From contig JANOHV010000029.1 of the NCBI GenBank assembly GCA_031406795.1, forward strand, positions 1 through 6,286: a stretch of 6,286 bases of DNA, in the 5' to 3' direction. This document shows, one piece after another, positions 6,069 through 6,286 of this stretch. The stretch is from DATDCY01 sp031406795 [NCBI: Candidatus Rokuibacteriota bacterium] (lineage in GTDB: Bacteria > JAUVQV01). Positions within the stretch are counted from its first letter, which is position 1. Each line of letters starts with the position of its first letter. The notes beneath the pieces are model-generated. The model made no database searches, was not told where the DNA came from, and saw only the letters and a list, made by a program, of their open reading frames with translations. The translations under genes and the position numbers were made by a program.

Positions 6069-6090
6069 GGGGCGGGGTTGACCCCGGCCC
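6069..6090. repeat. Hairpin with GTAGGGG edge, just downstream of the groEL stop
   Basis: GGGCGGGGT (6070-6078) pairs with ACCCCG-CCC (6081-6090) with one bulged base. It lies 16 bases beyond the groEL stop on the minus strand, where it could end transcription, but no T-run follows, so it is better taken as one of the 'GTAGGGGCGGG' intergenic repeats. Confidence 0.5.
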
Positions 6091-6105
6091 GCCACGCTTG
6101 ACGGT

Positions 6106-6286
6106 TTAGTACCTATCCCCGCCGCCCATGCCGCCCATGCCGCCGCCCTTCTTGTCGTCCTCGGGCTTGTCGGCGATCACGCACTCGGTCGTGATCATCA
6201 GGCCGGCGATCGACGCCGCGTTCTGCAGAGCAGTCCGGGTGACCTTGGTCGGGTCGATGATCCCGGCCTCGATCATGTCCATGTAT
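6106..6286 (-). CDS. groL: GroEL C-terminal end (3' end of the frame at 1-1158)
   Basis: The minus strand reads through the same residues encoded by 127-1 and then adds the missing tail: [18 protein letters not shown] and TAA (6108-6106). The GGM-repeat tail is the flexible end that lines the GroEL cavity floor; the final DRY differs from the more usual GGM or DF/DY ending. Bases 6160-6286 duplicate 1-127, so this is not a second gene but the wrapped end of the same one. Joined, the SOUL-GroEL frame is 483 codons plus stop. Confidence 0.92.
   Translation of the reverse strand, partial: YMDMIEAGIIDPTKVTRTALQNAASIAGLMITTECVIADKPEDDKKGGGMGGMGGGDRY
6160..6286 (+). repeat. Terminal direct repeat, right copy (identical to 1-127)
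   Basis: Second copy of the end repeat. Overlapping the copies restores an uninterrupted groEL reading frame, which supports joining them. Confidence 0.95.

Larger units (their letters stand above)
5157..6105. other. Gene-poor region of ~950 bases with remnants and hairpin repeats
   Basis: No intact gene is supported. From SRPBCC outward it holds the promoter at 5174-5202, then 5203-5368 with nothing recognised, a decayed Fis-type HTH (5369-5472), a hairpin (5515-5537), a GGGGACAGATTT-type repeat (5560-5580), an unidentified coding remnant (5584-5820), and a cluster of GC-rich stem-loops (5840-6090) up to the groEL stop. Long frames exist on both strands but mostly reflect high GC. Confidence 0.7.

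Noticed and set aside
5515-6090. CRISPR array
   Set aside because: The stem-loops differ in sequence and spacing and have no constant repeat or unique spacers.
1-6286. Small plasmid or phage genome
   Set aside because: The ends close, but there is no Rep, relaxase, integrase, capsid or iteron-like origin, and groEL is cut. The gene content is chromosomal in type.
6106-6286. A second groEL copy
   Set aside because: Bases 6160-6286 are identical to 1-127 and the frame continues directly, so it is the same gene seen at both ends of the closed contig.

Overview
The window is GC-rich bacterial DNA carrying housekeeping and stress-type genes. Codons in the real genes end mostly in G or C, Shine-Dalgarno sites are visible, and the GroEL segment is of a Gram-negative type (apical domain and GGM tail, reminiscent of Thermodesulfobacteriota-like or other proteobacterial-grade lineages; the taxon is not secure). 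An exported beta-barrel protein with a C-terminal Phe also argues for a didermic cell.

The first 127 bases (1-127) are repeated exactly as the last 127 (6160-6286). The contig therefore closes on itself as a 6159-bp unit, either a circle or one unit of a tandem array. Across that closure one minus-strand reading frame runs 1398 -> 1 and then 6159 -> 6106. Its first ~80 codons are the N-terminus of a SOUL-type heme-binding protein. At about 1150-1161 it switches in frame into GroEL, from roughly residue 140 to the end. This single junction between two normally unrelated genes is what makes the unit close. It is either a real rearrangement (excised circle or tandem duplication with a microhomology joint) or a chimeric molecule or assembly. 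No replication, mobilisation, integrase or phage gene is present.

Layout: 1-1158 groEL body (minus); 1159-1398 SOUL N-terminus (minus); 1404-2150 exported outer-membrane barrel protein (minus), which forms an operon with SOUL; 2151-2319 divergent promoter region; 2320-2712 FMN split-barrel (PNPOx-like) protein (plus); 2766-3731 DUF523-DUF1722 (TudS/YbgA-type) protein (plus); 3724-4713 atypical SDR/NmrA-like protein (plus); 4710-5156 SRPBCC protein (minus), convergent with the SDR gene and sharing a CTAG double stop; 5157-6105 about 950 bases without an intact gene, holding a promoter, a decayed Fis-type HTH tail of a sigma-54 regulator, an unidentified coding remnant and several GC-rich hairpin repeats; 6106-6286 the groEL 3' end.

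The genes at 1159-5156 look like a functional neighbourhood. DUF523-DUF1722, SDR, SRPBCC, PNPOx-like and SOUL proteins recur near DNA photolyase and light- or oxidative-stress regulators in proteobacteria (family knowledge, not visible here). No photolyase or regulator lies in the window, so that role is an inference.
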